Source: Ignavibacteriaceae bacterium (lineage in GTDB: Bacteria; Bacteroidota; Ignavibacteria; Ignavibacteriales; Ignavibacteriaceae). Taken from it: a DNA stretch of 64,000 nucleotides. The stretch's first letter is position 1, and each line of letters opens with the position of its first letter. A model generated the notes under the pieces. The model made no database searches. It had not been told where the DNA came from and saw only the letters and a list, made by a program, of their open reading frames with translations. The position numbers and the translations under genes are program-made. The DNA lies in NCBI GenBank assembly GCA_020848375.1, contig JADLAF010000194.1, positions 1 to 64,000 of the forward strand. Reading direction: 5' to 3'. Of this stretch, positions 43,292 to 53,228 are shown piece by piece.

Positions 43292-44569
43292 TTGGATACT
43301 GAATTATTAATTCAAATAGGAGCACTCGTACTTTTGTTCGGGTGCTCTGCCTTTTTTTCATCTTCTGAAGTGGCTCTTTTCTCGTTACAGAGAAACAAAC
43401 TGACTTCAAACTTTTCCCGCTATCCGCTTGCCTTGCGGTATATAGATTATCTTCTTCAGTACCAGAAAAATCTTCTCGTTACTATTCTGGTGGGGAATAC
43501 TGTTGTAAATGTTGCAGCATCAATACTTTCCGTTTCGCTTGTAATGCAACTCGCCGATGATTTTAGCATCCCGGCTCATATTGCTTTATCGTTTGAAATA
43601 ATTGTACTGACTTTTTTGATCTTAATTTTTGGTGAAATAATTCCCAAAGTAGCAGCCAGAAAAAACCCTGTAAAATTATCACGCTTCTTTTCTTATCCGC
43701 TTTACTGGATGAATGCTGTTCTGTTTCCGTTGGCAGAGTTTTTAACTCAGATTTTATCCGCAGTTTTTTCAAAAATTCGTATAGCTGATACAGGGGGTAC
43801 ACTATCACAAAATGATATTAAAAATATCACCGAACTGGGTAAAAAGAAAGGGGGACTGGTTGATGATGAACATGATCTGATTCAGAGCGTACTTGAATCA
43901 CGCGAACTTTCGGTTGAAGAAATAATGACACCCCGTGTTGATATAATTGCTGTTCATGAAAATACAAATTTAAAAGAATTTGTTTCGCTCTCGCTCTCAT
44001 CTTCCCACAGCAGGATACCGGTTTTCAGGAACAGTATTGATACGATTATAGGTCTTGTGTATGGTAAAGACATTATTCCATTGATGGGCGATTTGAAAAG
44101 TTTTGAGCAATATTCCATATCAAGATTTATAAGACCCGCTATCTTTGTACCTGCGCAAAAAAAAATTCGTGAAATGTTCAGAGACTTTCAGGAAAAGAAG
44201 ATTCACTTTGCTGTGGTAGTAGATGAATTTGGCGGCACTCTTGGTGTGATAACACTTGAAGATGTAATTCAGGTTCTTATTGGTGAAGATGATGCAGAAC
44301 TTGAACGGGGAGATACTTTAATTTTAAAGCTGCGTGAGGGAGTTTATGAAGTAGCTGCCGGGGCAAGACTTTCAGTTATTTTTGAATATCTGAATATACC
44401 TTTTAGTGAATCAGAGTATGAAGCAGATACAATAGGGGGGCTGATTCTTGAAAGAGCAGGAAGAATTCCTGAAAAAGGTTTTTCAATTGAGTGCAGTAAT
44501 TTCCGGCTAACGGTTCTTGAAAGGGATCAAAACCGGCTGACAAAAATCCAATTTTATAAAACCAGATGA
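43292..44569 (+). CDS. CNNM/CorC (HlyC-like) transport protein
   Basis: The 425-residue protein starts at TTG 43292. It has a four-helix DUF21/CNNM membrane domain (about 1-150, with FSSSEVALFSL and FGEIIPKVAARKNP) and two CBS domains (about 210-330, EEIMTPRVDIIAV, FVVD-like AVVVDEFGG). A C-terminal CorC_HlyC domain ends it. Family members are linked to magnesium or cobalt transport. It overlaps the next gene by 4 nt (ATGA). Confidence 0.93.
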   Translation: MDTELLIQIGALVLLFGCSAFFSSSEVALFSLQRNKLTSNFSRYPLALRYIDYLLQYQKNLLVTILVGNTVVNVAASILSVSLVMQLADDFSIPAHIALSFEIIVLTFLILIFGEIIPKVAARKNPVKLSRFFSYPLYWMNAVLFPLAEFLTQILSAVFSKIRIADTGGTLSQNDIKNITELGKKKGGLVDDEHDLIQSVLESRELSVEEIMTPRVDIIAVHENTNLKEFVSLSLSSSHSRIPVFRNSIDTIIGLVYGKDIIPLMGDLKSFEQYSISRFIRPAIFVPAQKKIREMFRDFQEKKIHFAVVVDEFGGTLGVITLEDVIQVLIGEDDAELERGDTLILKLREGVYEVAAGARLSVIFEYLNIPFSESEYEADTIGGLILERAGRIPEKGFSIECSNFRLTVLERDQNRLTKIQFYKTR

Positions 44570-44934
44570 AAACCGGCTGTTTTCTTAAAGGATTTATCAT
44601 TTCAACAATACTGCTTGCGGCAGTATTGTATATAGCAATAAATAAGTTTGATGATTATCTGGCCAGACCGGTAAAAGAGTATCTGGTTGGGATGGCTAAA
44701 AGTGAGTTTATTAAGGAACTTGATAGTTTAAAACTTGAAGTACCAAAAGACTCTATAACTTCGTTTCTTGACAATGCCGGTGAAACAATTATTTTACTGC
44801 CTGGATTTAGCAATGAAAAAATTAGTAGCTTTGCTGATTCACTTGGTAGGGTTTTCGCGGATCAGACAGTAACAGCAAGAGAACTTGAACGTTTACAATA
44901 TTTATTAAAAGAGTTAAAAAGCAATGAAAAATGA
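44566..44934 (+). CDS. small membrane-anchored protein preceding mlaD
   Basis: The 122-residue protein is not recognised. It has one N-terminal membrane helix (about 7-26) and a charged, mostly helical periplasmic part. It overlaps the CorC-like gene upstream by 4 nt and the MCE gene downstream by 11 nt, so it is probably made with them. A role as partner of the MCE protein is a guess from context. Confidence 0.7.
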   Translation: MKTGCFLKGFIISTILLAAVLYIAINKFDDYLARPVKEYLVGMAKSEFIKELDSLKLEVPKDSITSFLDNAGETIILLPGFSNEKISSFADSLGRVFADQTVTARELERLQYLLKELKSNEK

Positions 44935-45838
44935 GAGAAAAACAGAACTAAAGGTGGGTATTACGGTTACGTTTGCCATCATCTTTTTTTTATGGGTTTT
45001 CGGATGGGCTAAGAATTATTCGCTTACAGATTCAAGGAAAGAAGTTGCTGTTCTGTTTGACAATGTTGCCGGTCTTGAGATTGGTGATCAGGCAACAGTT
45101 AACGGTGTAAGGAAAGGGTTTGTAGAATCGGTTACTATTCACCAGGAAGGAGTTCATGTCATTCTCTCATTTGAGTCTGATACCAAACTTCAGGAAGACG
45201 CTTTGTTTTCTGTTACCATGCTCGATTTGATGGGGGGTAAAAGAGTTGAGGTTCACCCCGGTGTTGCTTCAAATGAACTTGACTATTCAAAGATTCACCA
45301 GGGGCAGTTCGTTGCTGATATCCCCAAAGTTATGGAACTGGTAGGTAACTTTAGCGGATCAATACCATCTATTATGAACAAGGTAGATTCTTCATTAACT
45401 GCTCTTAACAGTCTGGTTTCAGATATCAAAATGCAGAACAGTATTCGCAATTCAGTGAGCAACCTGGAGGATATATCGGTTAAGTTAAACGCGATGATTT
45501 CTGAAAACAGAAACGGTATCAGAACTCTTGTGCAAAACTCGGTTGATCTGACCAATGAAACAAAGCAGCTTATCGGCGATAATAAAGAGCTTATCAACAC
45601 TACCTTGCGTGATGTAAATTCTCTTCTCAAAAGTACCGACAAGGTAATTAATGAAATTGAGGGACTGCTCACTGAAACAAAGAACAAAAACAATTCTCTC
45701 GGCAAAGCTCTTTATGATGAGAAATTGATATCCGATCTGCAGGAAACATTATCAACAGTAAAAGAACTTACAAAGGTTCTTGTAGATCAGCTTAAAGGCG
45801 AAGGTGTAAATGTTAATGCTAAAATCGATCTTTTTTAG
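44924..45838 (+). CDS. MlaD-type MCE domain protein
   Basis: The 304-residue protein has one N-terminal membrane helix (about 11-28) and an MCE domain (about 38-115, VLFDNVAGLEIGDQATVNGV, MLDLMGGKRVEV). A long helical tail (about 140-300) is rich in Asn/Ser/Leu heptads. MCE proteins bind lipids and, with MlaE/MlaF, move phospholipids between membranes. The permease and ATPase genes are absent here, so they may lie elsewhere. Confidence 0.92.
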   Translation: MKNERKTELKVGITVTFAIIFFLWVFGWAKNYSLTDSRKEVAVLFDNVAGLEIGDQATVNGVRKGFVESVTIHQEGVHVILSFESDTKLQEDALFSVTMLDLMGGKRVEVHPGVASNELDYSKIHQGQFVADIPKVMELVGNFSGSIPSIMNKVDSSLTALNSLVSDIKMQNSIRNSVSNLEDISVKLNAMISENRNGIRTLVQNSVDLTNETKQLIGDNKELINTTLRDVNSLLKSTDKVINEIEGLLTETKNKNNSLGKALYDEKLISDLQETLSTVKELTKVLVDQLKGEGVNVNAKIDLF

Positions 45839-47495
45839 TCTCGTCCTCTTTCTTTTCGCATTCGAAAGCACTTTTTCTCAGAACGGACCGCTGGTACGTT
45901 CTGAAAATGGCGTTGTTGTTTCAGCCGAAAAACTTGCATCCAAAGTCGGTCTGACTATACTGAAGCAGGGGGGGAACGCTGTTGATGCTGCAGTTGCCGT
46001 TGGCTTTGCTCTTGCCGTTACATATCCTGTCGCAGGAAACATTGGCGGCGGTGGGTATATGATTATTGTTTTCCCTGACGGAAAGAGTACTTCAGTTGAC
46101 TATCGTGAATCTGCTCCTTTTCTTGCAACAAGAGATATGTATCTGGATGAAAAGGGAGAGTTTCTACCCAATCTAAGTCAGAAAGGTGCACTTTCAGCCG
46201 GAGTTCCAGGTTCAGTTGCCGGTTTGATTTATGCACAAAATAAATACGGTAAACTCCCGTTTGGAAAAGTTATTCAGCCAGCCATAAATCTTGCCTCAGA
46301 AGGATTTCCGCTTCCTGTTTCCACAGCACAATCTTTTGAAAACTCTCAAAGATCTTTCAGCGAGTTTCCTGCTTCCATGAAAATCTTCTCGAAAAATGGA
46401 AATTTTTATAAACACGGAGAGATTTTTAAGCAGCCGGATTTATCAAAGACTCTGACAAGAATCAAAAATTCCGGATTTTCCGGTTTTTATGAAGGGGAGA
46501 CTGCTGACCTTATCGTAGCTTCTATGAAGCAAAATAACGGTATAATCACTCACGATGATCTGAAGAGATATAAGCCGGTTGAGCGCGAGCCATTGCGAAG
46601 CAGCTTTCGTGACTATGAAATCATTTCAATGGGTCCGTCCAGCTCGGGCGGTGTAACACTAATAAATATGCTAAATATCCTTGAAAATTTCAATATTGAA
46701 AGGAATGAGTGGGGCAGCAGCCGTTATCTGCATCTTCTCATTGAAGCAATGAAACTAGCTTACGCGGACAGGGCAGAACATTTGGGAGACCCGGATTTCT
46801 TTCCCGTGCCGACAACCGGCTTACTTTCCAAGGAATATGCACTTAAACGCTCTAAACTAATCGGTGAAAATGCCAGTCCGTCTGCTGAGATTTCATTTGG
46901 CAGACCTGAAAGTGAACAGACCACTCACTATTCCGTTTTTGACAAAGATGGAATTGCGGTCAGTGTTACCACGACAATTAATTCAGGATACGGTTCCAAA
47001 CTTGTTGTGGATGGGGCTGGTTTTCTGCTTAATAATGAAATGGATGATTTTTCGGCAAAACCGGGAGTCCCAAATCAGTTTGGTTTGGTTGGTAATGAAG
47101 CAAACGCCATTGAACCCTTTAAAAGAATGTTAAGTTCGATGACACCCACAATCGTACTCAAGAATAACAGACCGTGGCTGATCATCGGAACCCCTGGCGG
47201 CTCGACCATTATAACCGGTGTCTTACAGGTTATTCTGAATGCTACTATTTTTAAGATGGAGCTTCGACAAGCCATAGATATGCCGAGAATTCATCATCAG
47301 TGGCTGCCTGACGAAATTTTTCATGAGAGGCATGCTCTTTCAGTGGATGTAATAGAAAATCTGAAGAATAGAGGTCATATTGTCGGTCAGGTTCGGCAGC
47401 TTAACTTAATGGAGGGGATACTGATTGATCCTGAAACGGGCATAAAGTGGGGGTACAGTGATTCAAGGGGAAGCGGTTCCGCTGAAGGGTACTGA
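45816..47495 (+). CDS. ggt: gamma-glutamyltransferase, exported
   Basis: The protein has 559 residues from the ATG at 45816, whose spacing to AAGGTG (45801-45806) is better than that of the ATG at 45810. A signal peptide ends near FSQNG. GGNAVDAAVAV, the autoprocessing site Gln/TTHYSVFDKDG (nucleophile Thr371 in the 561-residue numbering) and SSMTPTIVL identify GGT. It should mature to two chains and hydrolyse or transfer gamma-glutamyl groups of glutathione in the periplasm. Its TGA overlaps the acpS ATG (TGATG). Confidence 0.95.
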   Translation: MLKSIFFSLVLFLFAFESTFSQNGPLVRSENGVVVSAEKLASKVGLTILKQGGNAVDAAVAVGFALAVTYPVAGNIGGGGYMIIVFPDGKSTSVDYRESAPFLATRDMYLDEKGEFLPNLSQKGALSAGVPGSVAGLIYAQNKYGKLPFGKVIQPAINLASEGFPLPVSTAQSFENSQRSFSEFPASMKIFSKNGNFYKHGEIFKQPDLSKTLTRIKNSGFSGFYEGETADLIVASMKQNNGIITHDDLKRYKPVEREPLRSSFRDYEIISMGPSSSGGVTLINMLNILENFNIERNEWGSSRYLHLLIEAMKLAYADRAEHLGDPDFFPVPTTGLLSKEYALKRSKLIGENASPSAEISFGRPESEQTTHYSVFDKDGIAVSVTTTINSGYGSKLVVDGAGFLLNNEMDDFSAKPGVPNQFGLVGNEANAIEPFKRMLSSMTPTIVLKNNRPWLIIGTPGGSTIITGVLQVILNATIFKMELRQAIDMPRIHHQWLPDEIFHERHALSVDVIENLKNRGHIVGQVRQLNLMEGILIDPETGIKWGYSDSRGSGSAEGY

Positions 47496-47869
47496 TGATC
47501 ATCGGTGTTGGAACTGATGTTATTGAAATCAGCCGTATCAGGGATAGTATAGAAAAATTTGGCGACAGGTTTATCAGTAAGATTTTTACTGAAGCGGAGA
47601 TTGCCTATTGCAGTTCAAAGGCAGACCCGGCTCTGCATTATTCCGGCCGTTTTGCGGTTAAAGAAGCTGTTGTCAAGGCACTTTCTCACGTTTACAAGGG
47701 AGCATTCATCTTTCCTGAGATAGAGGTGCTGAATGAATCTGACGGCATCCCAAAAGTTTTTCTGAAAGGGAGGTTAGAGGGGGTACTGACAGGGAAGATG
47801 GTCATCCATGTATCGTTAAGTCATTCCCTTACTGTCGCTTCCGGTATTGCTGTAATTAGCTCTGATTGA
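47495..47869 (+). CDS. acpS: holo-[acyl-carrier-protein] synthase
   Basis: The 124-residue protein has the AcpS motifs GVGTDVIEISRI with Asp8 and FAVKEAVVKAL with Glu57, the magnesium ligands. It adds 4'-phosphopantetheine from CoA to Ser36 of the AcpP encoded at 35034. Length is standard. Confidence 0.96.
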   Translation: MIIGVGTDVIEISRIRDSIEKFGDRFISKIFTEAEIAYCSSKADPALHYSGRFAVKEAVVKALSHVYKGAFIFPEIEVLNESDGIPKVFLKGRLEGVLTGKMVIHVSLSHSLTVASGIAVISSD

Positions 47870-48032
47870 CCTTTTACCCGCCTTAAAACCCCCAAAACGC
47901 AAATTTGCCTTAGAATAGCACCGTCCTTTTTAATATATTTAAAGTTTGGGTAGGCAAAAATATCCCAAAAATGGCTAAAAAAACTTACAATTTGAGAACT
48001 GCAATAATCCGGCACGTAACCATAAAAGCGAG

Positions 48033-48572
48033 GTGGTCTTCGAAGCAAGAGAAAAAAAATTCGGTTCGCTCAATGCCAAAGTTCTGGTATTAAACCAGAG
48101 CTATGAGCCGCTAACGCTCTGTACTGTAAAAAAGGCCGTAATATTACTTCTTCTTGGAAAAGCTGAAGTAGTGATTAAGGACTCCAGGAAACAGGTGAAG
48201 TCGGTTAGTAGGGCGTTAGAATATCCAAGTGTTATTAGATTAAAACGCTATATTCAGATGCCTTACAAAAAAGTGGTGCTCACCAGGAAAAATGTTTTGC
48301 GCCGAGATGGATACCGTTGTGGCTATTGTGGTAGAGGAGATTTACCTCTTACAGTTGACCATATTATACCAAAAGCGAAGAACGGTACTGATTCATGGGA
48401 GAACCTCGTCTGCGCCTGCACTTCCTGCAATAACCGGAAGGGAGATCGTACTCCGGCGGAGGCAAATATGAAATTGCATATTCGTCCAACTGTGCCAAGT
48501 CATATATTGTTTATAAAAAACAGCATGGGAAGGATAGAAGAAACATGGAAACCTTACTTATATTTAAGCTGA
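48033..48572 (+). CDS. HNH endonuclease domain protein
   Basis: The 179-residue protein contains an HNH domain: CGYCGRGDLPLTVDHIIP with the catalytic DH pair, then ENLVCACTSCNNRKG. The two CxxC pairs bind zinc. An N-terminal LVLNQSYEPLTLCTVKKAV is typical of a widespread bacterial housekeeping HNH family. The GTG at 48033 is the only conventional start in the frame, with a GAGG too close to it, so the start is uncertain. The 163 nt upstream hold no clear gene. Confidence 0.88.
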   Translation: MVFEAREKKFGSLNAKVLVLNQSYEPLTLCTVKKAVILLLLGKAEVVIKDSRKQVKSVSRALEYPSVIRLKRYIQMPYKKVVLTRKNVLRRDGYRCGYCGRGDLPLTVDHIIPKAKNGTDSWENLVCACTSCNNRKGDRTPAEANMKLHIRPTVPSHILFIKNSMGRIEETWKPYLYLS

Positions 48573-48587
48573 ATTATTGTTAATACC

Positions 48588-49568
48588 ATGAAGAAAAAGA
48601 GAATACTCAGCGGAATGCGTCCAACCGGGAAACTTCATCTCGGTCATTATGTCGGAGCCCTTGAAAACTGGATTTCTCTCCAGAATGAGTACGATAATTA
48701 TCATTTAATTGCTGATTATCATGTACTTACAACACGTCTTGAAACATCAGATATTTATCAGGACTCGATTGATATGCTCATTGACTGGCTCGCGGCAGGG
48801 CTGGACCCGGAGAAAAGTCCTATGTTTCGCCAGTCCCAAATAAAAGAACATTCTGAGCTGCATCTGATTTTCTCAATGTTAATCGCTGAAAACCGACTTA
48901 AGAGAAACCCTTCCCTTAAAGACCAGATCCGAGATCTCCATATTGAAAACGTTTCTTACGGTCACCTTGGATATCCCGTTCTGCAGGCGGCTGATATCTT
49001 ATTGTATAAAGGTGATTTAGTTCCTGTAGGTGAAGATCAGCTTCCGCACATTGAAATCACTAGAGAAATTTCGCGTTCCTTTAACAGAACCTATGGTGAG
49101 GTTTTTCCGGAACCAGAATCAAAGTTATCAGTATTTGCCCGATTGACTGGTTTAGACGGCAATGCAAAAATGAGCAAGTCGCTGAATAACAGTATTCTGC
49201 TTTCCGATGAGCCGGCGGTTGTTGAACTAAAAATAAAAAAAGCCGTTACTGATCCTCTTAAGGTGAGAAAGGGAGACCCCGGCAGGCCGGATATTTGCAC
49301 AATATTTTCTTATCATAAAAAATTTAATCCTGCTGAAGTCCCTGCTATTGACCGTGAATGCAGAAGCGGTGCCTTAGGATGTGCTGAATGTAAAAGGAAG
49401 ATTACAACTGCTATTAATGACTTTCTTGCTCCTTTTATTGAGAAAAGAAAAGAACTTGAGTCAAGACCGGATGATGTATTAAACATCCTGCATGATGGTG
49501 AGTCAAGAGCTAAAATAGTTGCCGCTGAAACCATGAGTCAGGTTCGACAGGTAATGAGGATCGGCTGA
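48588..49568 (+). CDS. trpS: tryptophanyl-tRNA synthetase
   Basis: The 326-residue class I synthetase has HLGH (17-20) in RPTGKLHLGHYVG and KMSKS at 194-198. VPVGEDQLPHIE is the tryptophan-type pocket. It charges tRNA-Trp. scpA begins immediately after its stop codon. Confidence 0.97.
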   Translation: MKKKRILSGMRPTGKLHLGHYVGALENWISLQNEYDNYHLIADYHVLTTRLETSDIYQDSIDMLIDWLAAGLDPEKSPMFRQSQIKEHSELHLIFSMLIAENRLKRNPSLKDQIRDLHIENVSYGHLGYPVLQAADILLYKGDLVPVGEDQLPHIEITREISRSFNRTYGEVFPEPESKLSVFARLTGLDGNAKMSKSLNNSILLSDEPAVVELKIKKAVTDPLKVRKGDPGRPDICTIFSYHKKFNPAEVPAIDRECRSGALGCAECKRKITTAINDFLAPFIEKRKELESRPDDVLNILHDGESRAKIVAAETMSQVRQVMRIG

Positions 49569-50282
49569 TTGTATAAAGTACGTCTTGATCATTTTGAAGG
49601 TCCGCTTGATCTACTCCTCTTTTTCATAAGGCGTGATGAAATCGATATCTATGATATACCAATCGCTACAATTACCGGAGAGTTTCTGGAATACGTAAAC
49701 CTTATACAAATGCTCGACCTTGAAACGGCTGGAGATTTTATTCTAATGGCTTCAATGCTGATGCATATAAAAGTAAAAATGCTTCTGCCTCGTGAGATTA
49801 ACGCTAAGGGAGAGGAAATTGATCCGCGTGCTGAACTTGTTGCCAGACTGCTTGAGTACAAACGATACAAAGAAATGTCTGAAGACCTTGGATTTATGGA
49901 GTCGGCTGCTAGAAAAATTTCTTTCCGTGGTTATTATGATGAAGATGTAACAGAAACGTTTGCGGATACGGAAAAATTTCTTAAAAATATAACAGTTTTT
50001 GACCTGGCTAAAGCTTTTAAGAGAATAATGGAGCAGCAAAAGCCGGAAGTAATGCATGAAATAAAAAAAGTAAGTGTTACGATTGATGAGCAGATTTTAT
50101 ATGTAAAATCTCAGCTCGCTGAATTCAAGGAACTGCATTTTCTGAGTCTGATAACCAGCATGCATGAAAAAATCAGAATTGTTGTTACCTTTATTGCACT
50201 GCTTGAATTAACCAAGATGGGGGAAATCGGGATTCGCGAATCCTTTGAGTTTAATGATTTTGTTGTTTATAGTATAAGTTAA
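49569..50282 (+). CDS. scpA: segregation and condensation protein A
   Basis: The 237-residue kleisin starts at TTG 49569 directly after the trpS stop. It has the ScpA N-terminus VRLDHFEGPLDLLLFFIRRDEIDIYDIP and the C-terminal winged helix (FIALLELTKMGEI). With SMC and ScpB it compacts and segregates the chromosome. It shares one base with scpB (TAATG). Confidence 0.96.
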   Translation: MYKVRLDHFEGPLDLLLFFIRRDEIDIYDIPIATITGEFLEYVNLIQMLDLETAGDFILMASMLMHIKVKMLLPREINAKGEEIDPRAELVARLLEYKRYKEMSEDLGFMESAARKISFRGYYDEDVTETFADTEKFLKNITVFDLAKAFKRIMEQQKPEVMHEIKKVSVTIDEQILYVKSQLAEFKELHFLSLITSMHEKIRIVVTFIALLELTKMGEIGIRESFEFNDFVVYSIS

Positions 50283-51049
50283 TGGATAGTCTTTATAATA
50301 ATATCGTCGAAGCTCTGATTTTTTCATCAGATGAGCCAATTCCGCCAAAGCAGATTATTGAGGCGATTAAAGGAATTGATGGTGAAGACATTGAGATATC
50401 TGAAGAAGACATCGAATTATGCGTTGATGATCTAAATCGGAAGTACGAAGAGAATAGTTTTTCTTTCAGAATCAGCAGAATAGCCAGGGGTTTTACATTT
50501 GCCACTAAACCTGAATTCGCCAAATACCTTGGTTTTCTTTCAACTGAAAAAAGCAAAAGAAGACTCAGCCCTGCTGCACTTGAAACTCTGGCTATTATTG
50601 CCTACAAACAGCCGATCACAAAACCTGAACTGGAAGCAATTCGGGGAGTTAATTCTGATTATATCTTGAATATGCTTCTTGAAAAATCTCTCATCACAAT
50701 TACCGGAAGAGCTGAAAAAATTGGGCGTCCGCTTTTATACGGGACAACAGACGAATTCTTGAAATATTTCGGTCTCTACAAAATTTCTGATTTACCCAAG
50801 CCGCGGGAAATTGAAGAAATCATGCAGGATGAAGATTTTCAGGAACAGCGAAGAAAGATATATATGAATGCATTAGAAGAAATAGCGGAGGCATCTGAGT
50901 CTGCTTCGGAAAGTCCTGTAATTACCTCAGATAGTCCTGACAATGGAGACAATTTTGATACCCAGAACGAATTTGATAACCAGGATGAAGATATAGATGT
51001 TACTCTACCTGAAATAAGTGAAACGGATACAGATGATACGGCTCAATAA
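50282..51049 (+). CDS. scpB: segregation and condensation protein B
   Basis: The 255-residue protein has the two winged-helix domains of ScpB, with LSPAALETLAIIAYKQPITK and the following EAIRGVNSDYILNMLLEKSLI. A long acidic tail (from about residue 205) is extra compared with short ScpB proteins. It dimerises and binds ScpA. Its 3' end overlaps the pseudouridine synthase gene. Confidence 0.96.
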   Translation: MDSLYNNIVEALIFSSDEPIPPKQIIEAIKGIDGEDIEISEEDIELCVDDLNRKYEENSFSFRISRIARGFTFATKPEFAKYLGFLSTEKSKRRLSPAALETLAIIAYKQPITKPELEAIRGVNSDYILNMLLEKSLITITGRAEKIGRPLLYGTTDEFLKYFGLYKISDLPKPREIEEIMQDEDFQEQRRKIYMNALEEIAEASESASESPVITSDSPDNGDNFDTQNEFDNQDEDIDVTLPEISETDTDDTAQ

Positions 51050-51740
51050 CTTTATAGCTGCATCGGGAATTTGCTCCCGCAGACAGGCAGACGAATATAT
51101 CAAGCAGGGAAGAGTGGATGTAAATCGTAAAACTGTTACCGATTTTGGTATTTTTATTGAGCCCGATAAGGATGAGGTGCGTTTTGACGGCGAAAAAATC
51201 CGACCAAAAGAACACATCTATATTCTGCTTAACAAGCCCAAAGGGGTTGTATCCACAACATCCGATGAAAAGGGAAGAAAAACAGTAATTGATTTAATTA
51301 AGACAAAAGAACGAATCTTTCCTGTCGGACGGCTTGATTACAACACAACGGGAGTGATACTTCTTACTAATGACGGGGATTTTACTAATGTCATGCTGCA
51401 TCCGGGCAATAAGGTGCCCCGAACGTATATTACTGAAATTCATAAACCGCTTTCGGAAGAGGACCAGCGCAAACTTGAACATGGTTTTGTTTTTGAAGGC
51501 AAATTCTCAAAATTTGAAAAAGTGAAAGTGCAAAAGAAAGGGGAAGTAGTTGAAGTTACGGTTACTGAAGGAAGAAATCATTTTGTTAAAAACTTGTTCA
51601 AGAAGCTTGGTTATTTTGTAAATGAATTGCATAGGAAGTCTTATGCAAATTTTAATGACAGGGATTTGCCATTAGGTGCATACAGATTTATAAATTTGAA
51701 CGAAATTAATGCTTTCTATAAAAATTATGTATCTGAGTAA
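51033..51740 (+). CDS. rluB: RluB/RsuA-type pseudouridine synthase
   Basis: The chosen ATG at 51033 gives 235 residues starting MIRLNNFIAASGICSRRQAD, the normal S4-domain start; a GTG at 51018 adds five residues. The catalytic motif GRLDYNTTGVILLTNDG with the essential Asp identifies the RsuA/RluB/E/F family. Assignment to RluB (23S rRNA) rather than RsuA is by the scpA-scpB-rluB neighbourhood. It overlaps scpB and the peptidase gene. Confidence 0.92.
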   Translation: MIRLNNFIAASGICSRRQADEYIKQGRVDVNRKTVTDFGIFIEPDKDEVRFDGEKIRPKEHIYILLNKPKGVVSTTSDEKGRKTVIDLIKTKERIFPVGRLDYNTTGVILLTNDGDFTNVMLHPGNKVPRTYITEIHKPLSEEDQRKLEHGFVFEGKFSKFEKVKVQKKGEVVEVTVTEGRNHFVKNLFKKLGYFVNELHRKSYANFNDRDLPLGAYRFINLNEINAFYKNYVSE

Positions 51741-53220
51741 AATATATATACTTTTGATCGGGATTTGTTTCATTTCGCAGTCGGTTTTTTCGCAGAATGA
51801 AACTTTTTCAGCCAAAGCATCAACAACTATTGAAGAGCTTAGAAAAGAGTTCGATCAGTTGTTTGATGATCCTGATTTTTTTAACGCACAATGGGGCGTA
51901 TGTATTCAATCTTTAGAAACAGGCGAATTTCTTTACCGTCATAATGAAAACAAACTTCTTATGCCGGCTTCTAATCTTAAATTAGTTACTACTGCTTCTG
52001 GGCTGCAGCTTCTTGGTTCGGAGTTCAGATTCAGGACAGAAATTGGTTATTCCGGTAAAATTGAGGGGACAACACTTAAAGGGGATTTGATTGTCAAAGG
52101 ATTCGGAGACCCAACCATCAGCGGAAGATATACAAAAGACGATGTTCTTAAATATTTTAATGACTGGGCTGACAGTCTCGTTAATCTTGGGATCGAAGAG
52201 GTAACCGGCAACATCATCGGTGATGATAATGCTTTTGATGATATCGGATTAGGAAACGGATGGTCGTGGGATTATGAAAGCTACTGGTATTCAGCACCCT
52301 CGGGAGCCCTTTCGCTGAATGATAATTGTGTTGATATAGTTGTAGCACCTGCTAAACGAGGCGACAAAGCAGACATTAAGATTATTCCTGATAATAAATA
52401 TACGGTAATTGTAAACCGCGTTATAACAGTACCTTTCGACTCTTCAGCAGGAATTGAAATATACCGTGAACGGGGAACTAATGTAATAACGGTTTCAGGT
52501 AAAATCAGAGAGTCCAGCAAGCCGGTTAAATTGTATGCCACTGTAAATAACCCGACACAATATTTTGTTGTAGTTTTAAGAGAGGTTCTAAGAGATAAAG
52601 GCATTAATGTTCGCGGATTTGCAATTGATATTGATGATCTGCAAATTGAAACAGAATCAGATTTTACCGTTATATTTACCCATGAGTCACCGCCTTTAAC
52701 AGAGATTATTAAGGTTATAAATAAAAACAGCCAGAACTTTTATGCAGAACAGCTTCTAAAGGCAATTGCCTATCAAAGAACGGGATTAGGAACTTCAGCA
52801 GCCGGAATACGTCTGATAAAACAAATAACACCACGTATGGGTATCAACTCAGATAATTTTACTATGGCTGATGGTTCCGGATTATCACGCCTTAATCTGG
52901 TATCAGCTCAGCAGTTTGTTTCTTTACTTAGATATATGTACCGATCAGATAATTTTAATGATTTTTATAATTCACTGCCAATTGCGGGTAAGGACGGGAC
53001 GCTCGCTGACCGGATGCGAAAATCTGCCGCATTTGAAAAAATCCGTGCGAAAACAGGATATATTGGCGGCGTGAGGAGTCTCTCCGGCTATGCAGTAACA
53101 GCAGACGGCGAGACGGTTGCGTTTTCGATGATTGTAAATAATTTTACAGTTCCTCTTGTCCTCGCGGAAAATTTGCAGGATATGATCTGCCTGCGGCTCT
53201 CAACACTTAGAAGAAAATAG
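51727..53220 (+). CDS. dacB: D-alanyl-D-alanine carboxypeptidase/endopeptidase, PBP4 (DacB) family
   Basis: From the ATG at 51727 the protein has 497 residues; an ATG at 51709 is also possible. A signal peptide ends near SVFSQNE. Active-site motifs are SxxK with Ser82/Lys85 in PASNLKLVT, SxN in KNSQNFYAEQ, and KTG in RAKTGYIGGV. These match S13 peptidases that trim or cleave peptidoglycan cross-links in the periplasm. Confidence 0.94.
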   Translation: MYLSKIYILLIGICFISQSVFSQNETFSAKASTTIEELRKEFDQLFDDPDFFNAQWGVCIQSLETGEFLYRHNENKLLMPASNLKLVTTASGLQLLGSEFRFRTEIGYSGKIEGTTLKGDLIVKGFGDPTISGRYTKDDVLKYFNDWADSLVNLGIEEVTGNIIGDDNAFDDIGLGNGWSWDYESYWYSAPSGALSLNDNCVDIVVAPAKRGDKADIKIIPDNKYTVIVNRVITVPFDSSAGIEIYRERGTNVITVSGKIRESSKPVKLYATVNNPTQYFVVVLREVLRDKGINVRGFAIDIDDLQIETESDFTVIFTHESPPLTEIIKVINKNSQNFYAEQLLKAIAYQRTGLGTSAAGIRLIKQITPRMGINSDNFTMADGSGLSRLNLVSAQQFVSLLRYMYRSDNFNDFYNSLPIAGKDGTLADRMRKSAAFEKIRAKTGYIGGVRSLSGYAVTADGETVAFSMIVNNFTVPLVLAENLQDMICLRLSTLRRK

Positions 53221-53228
53221 GAGAATAC

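Noticed and set aside
47971-48093. 40-codon frame starting MAKKTYNLRTAIIRH
   Set aside because: No ribosome site, overlaps the HNH gene in another frame and resembles no known small protein.
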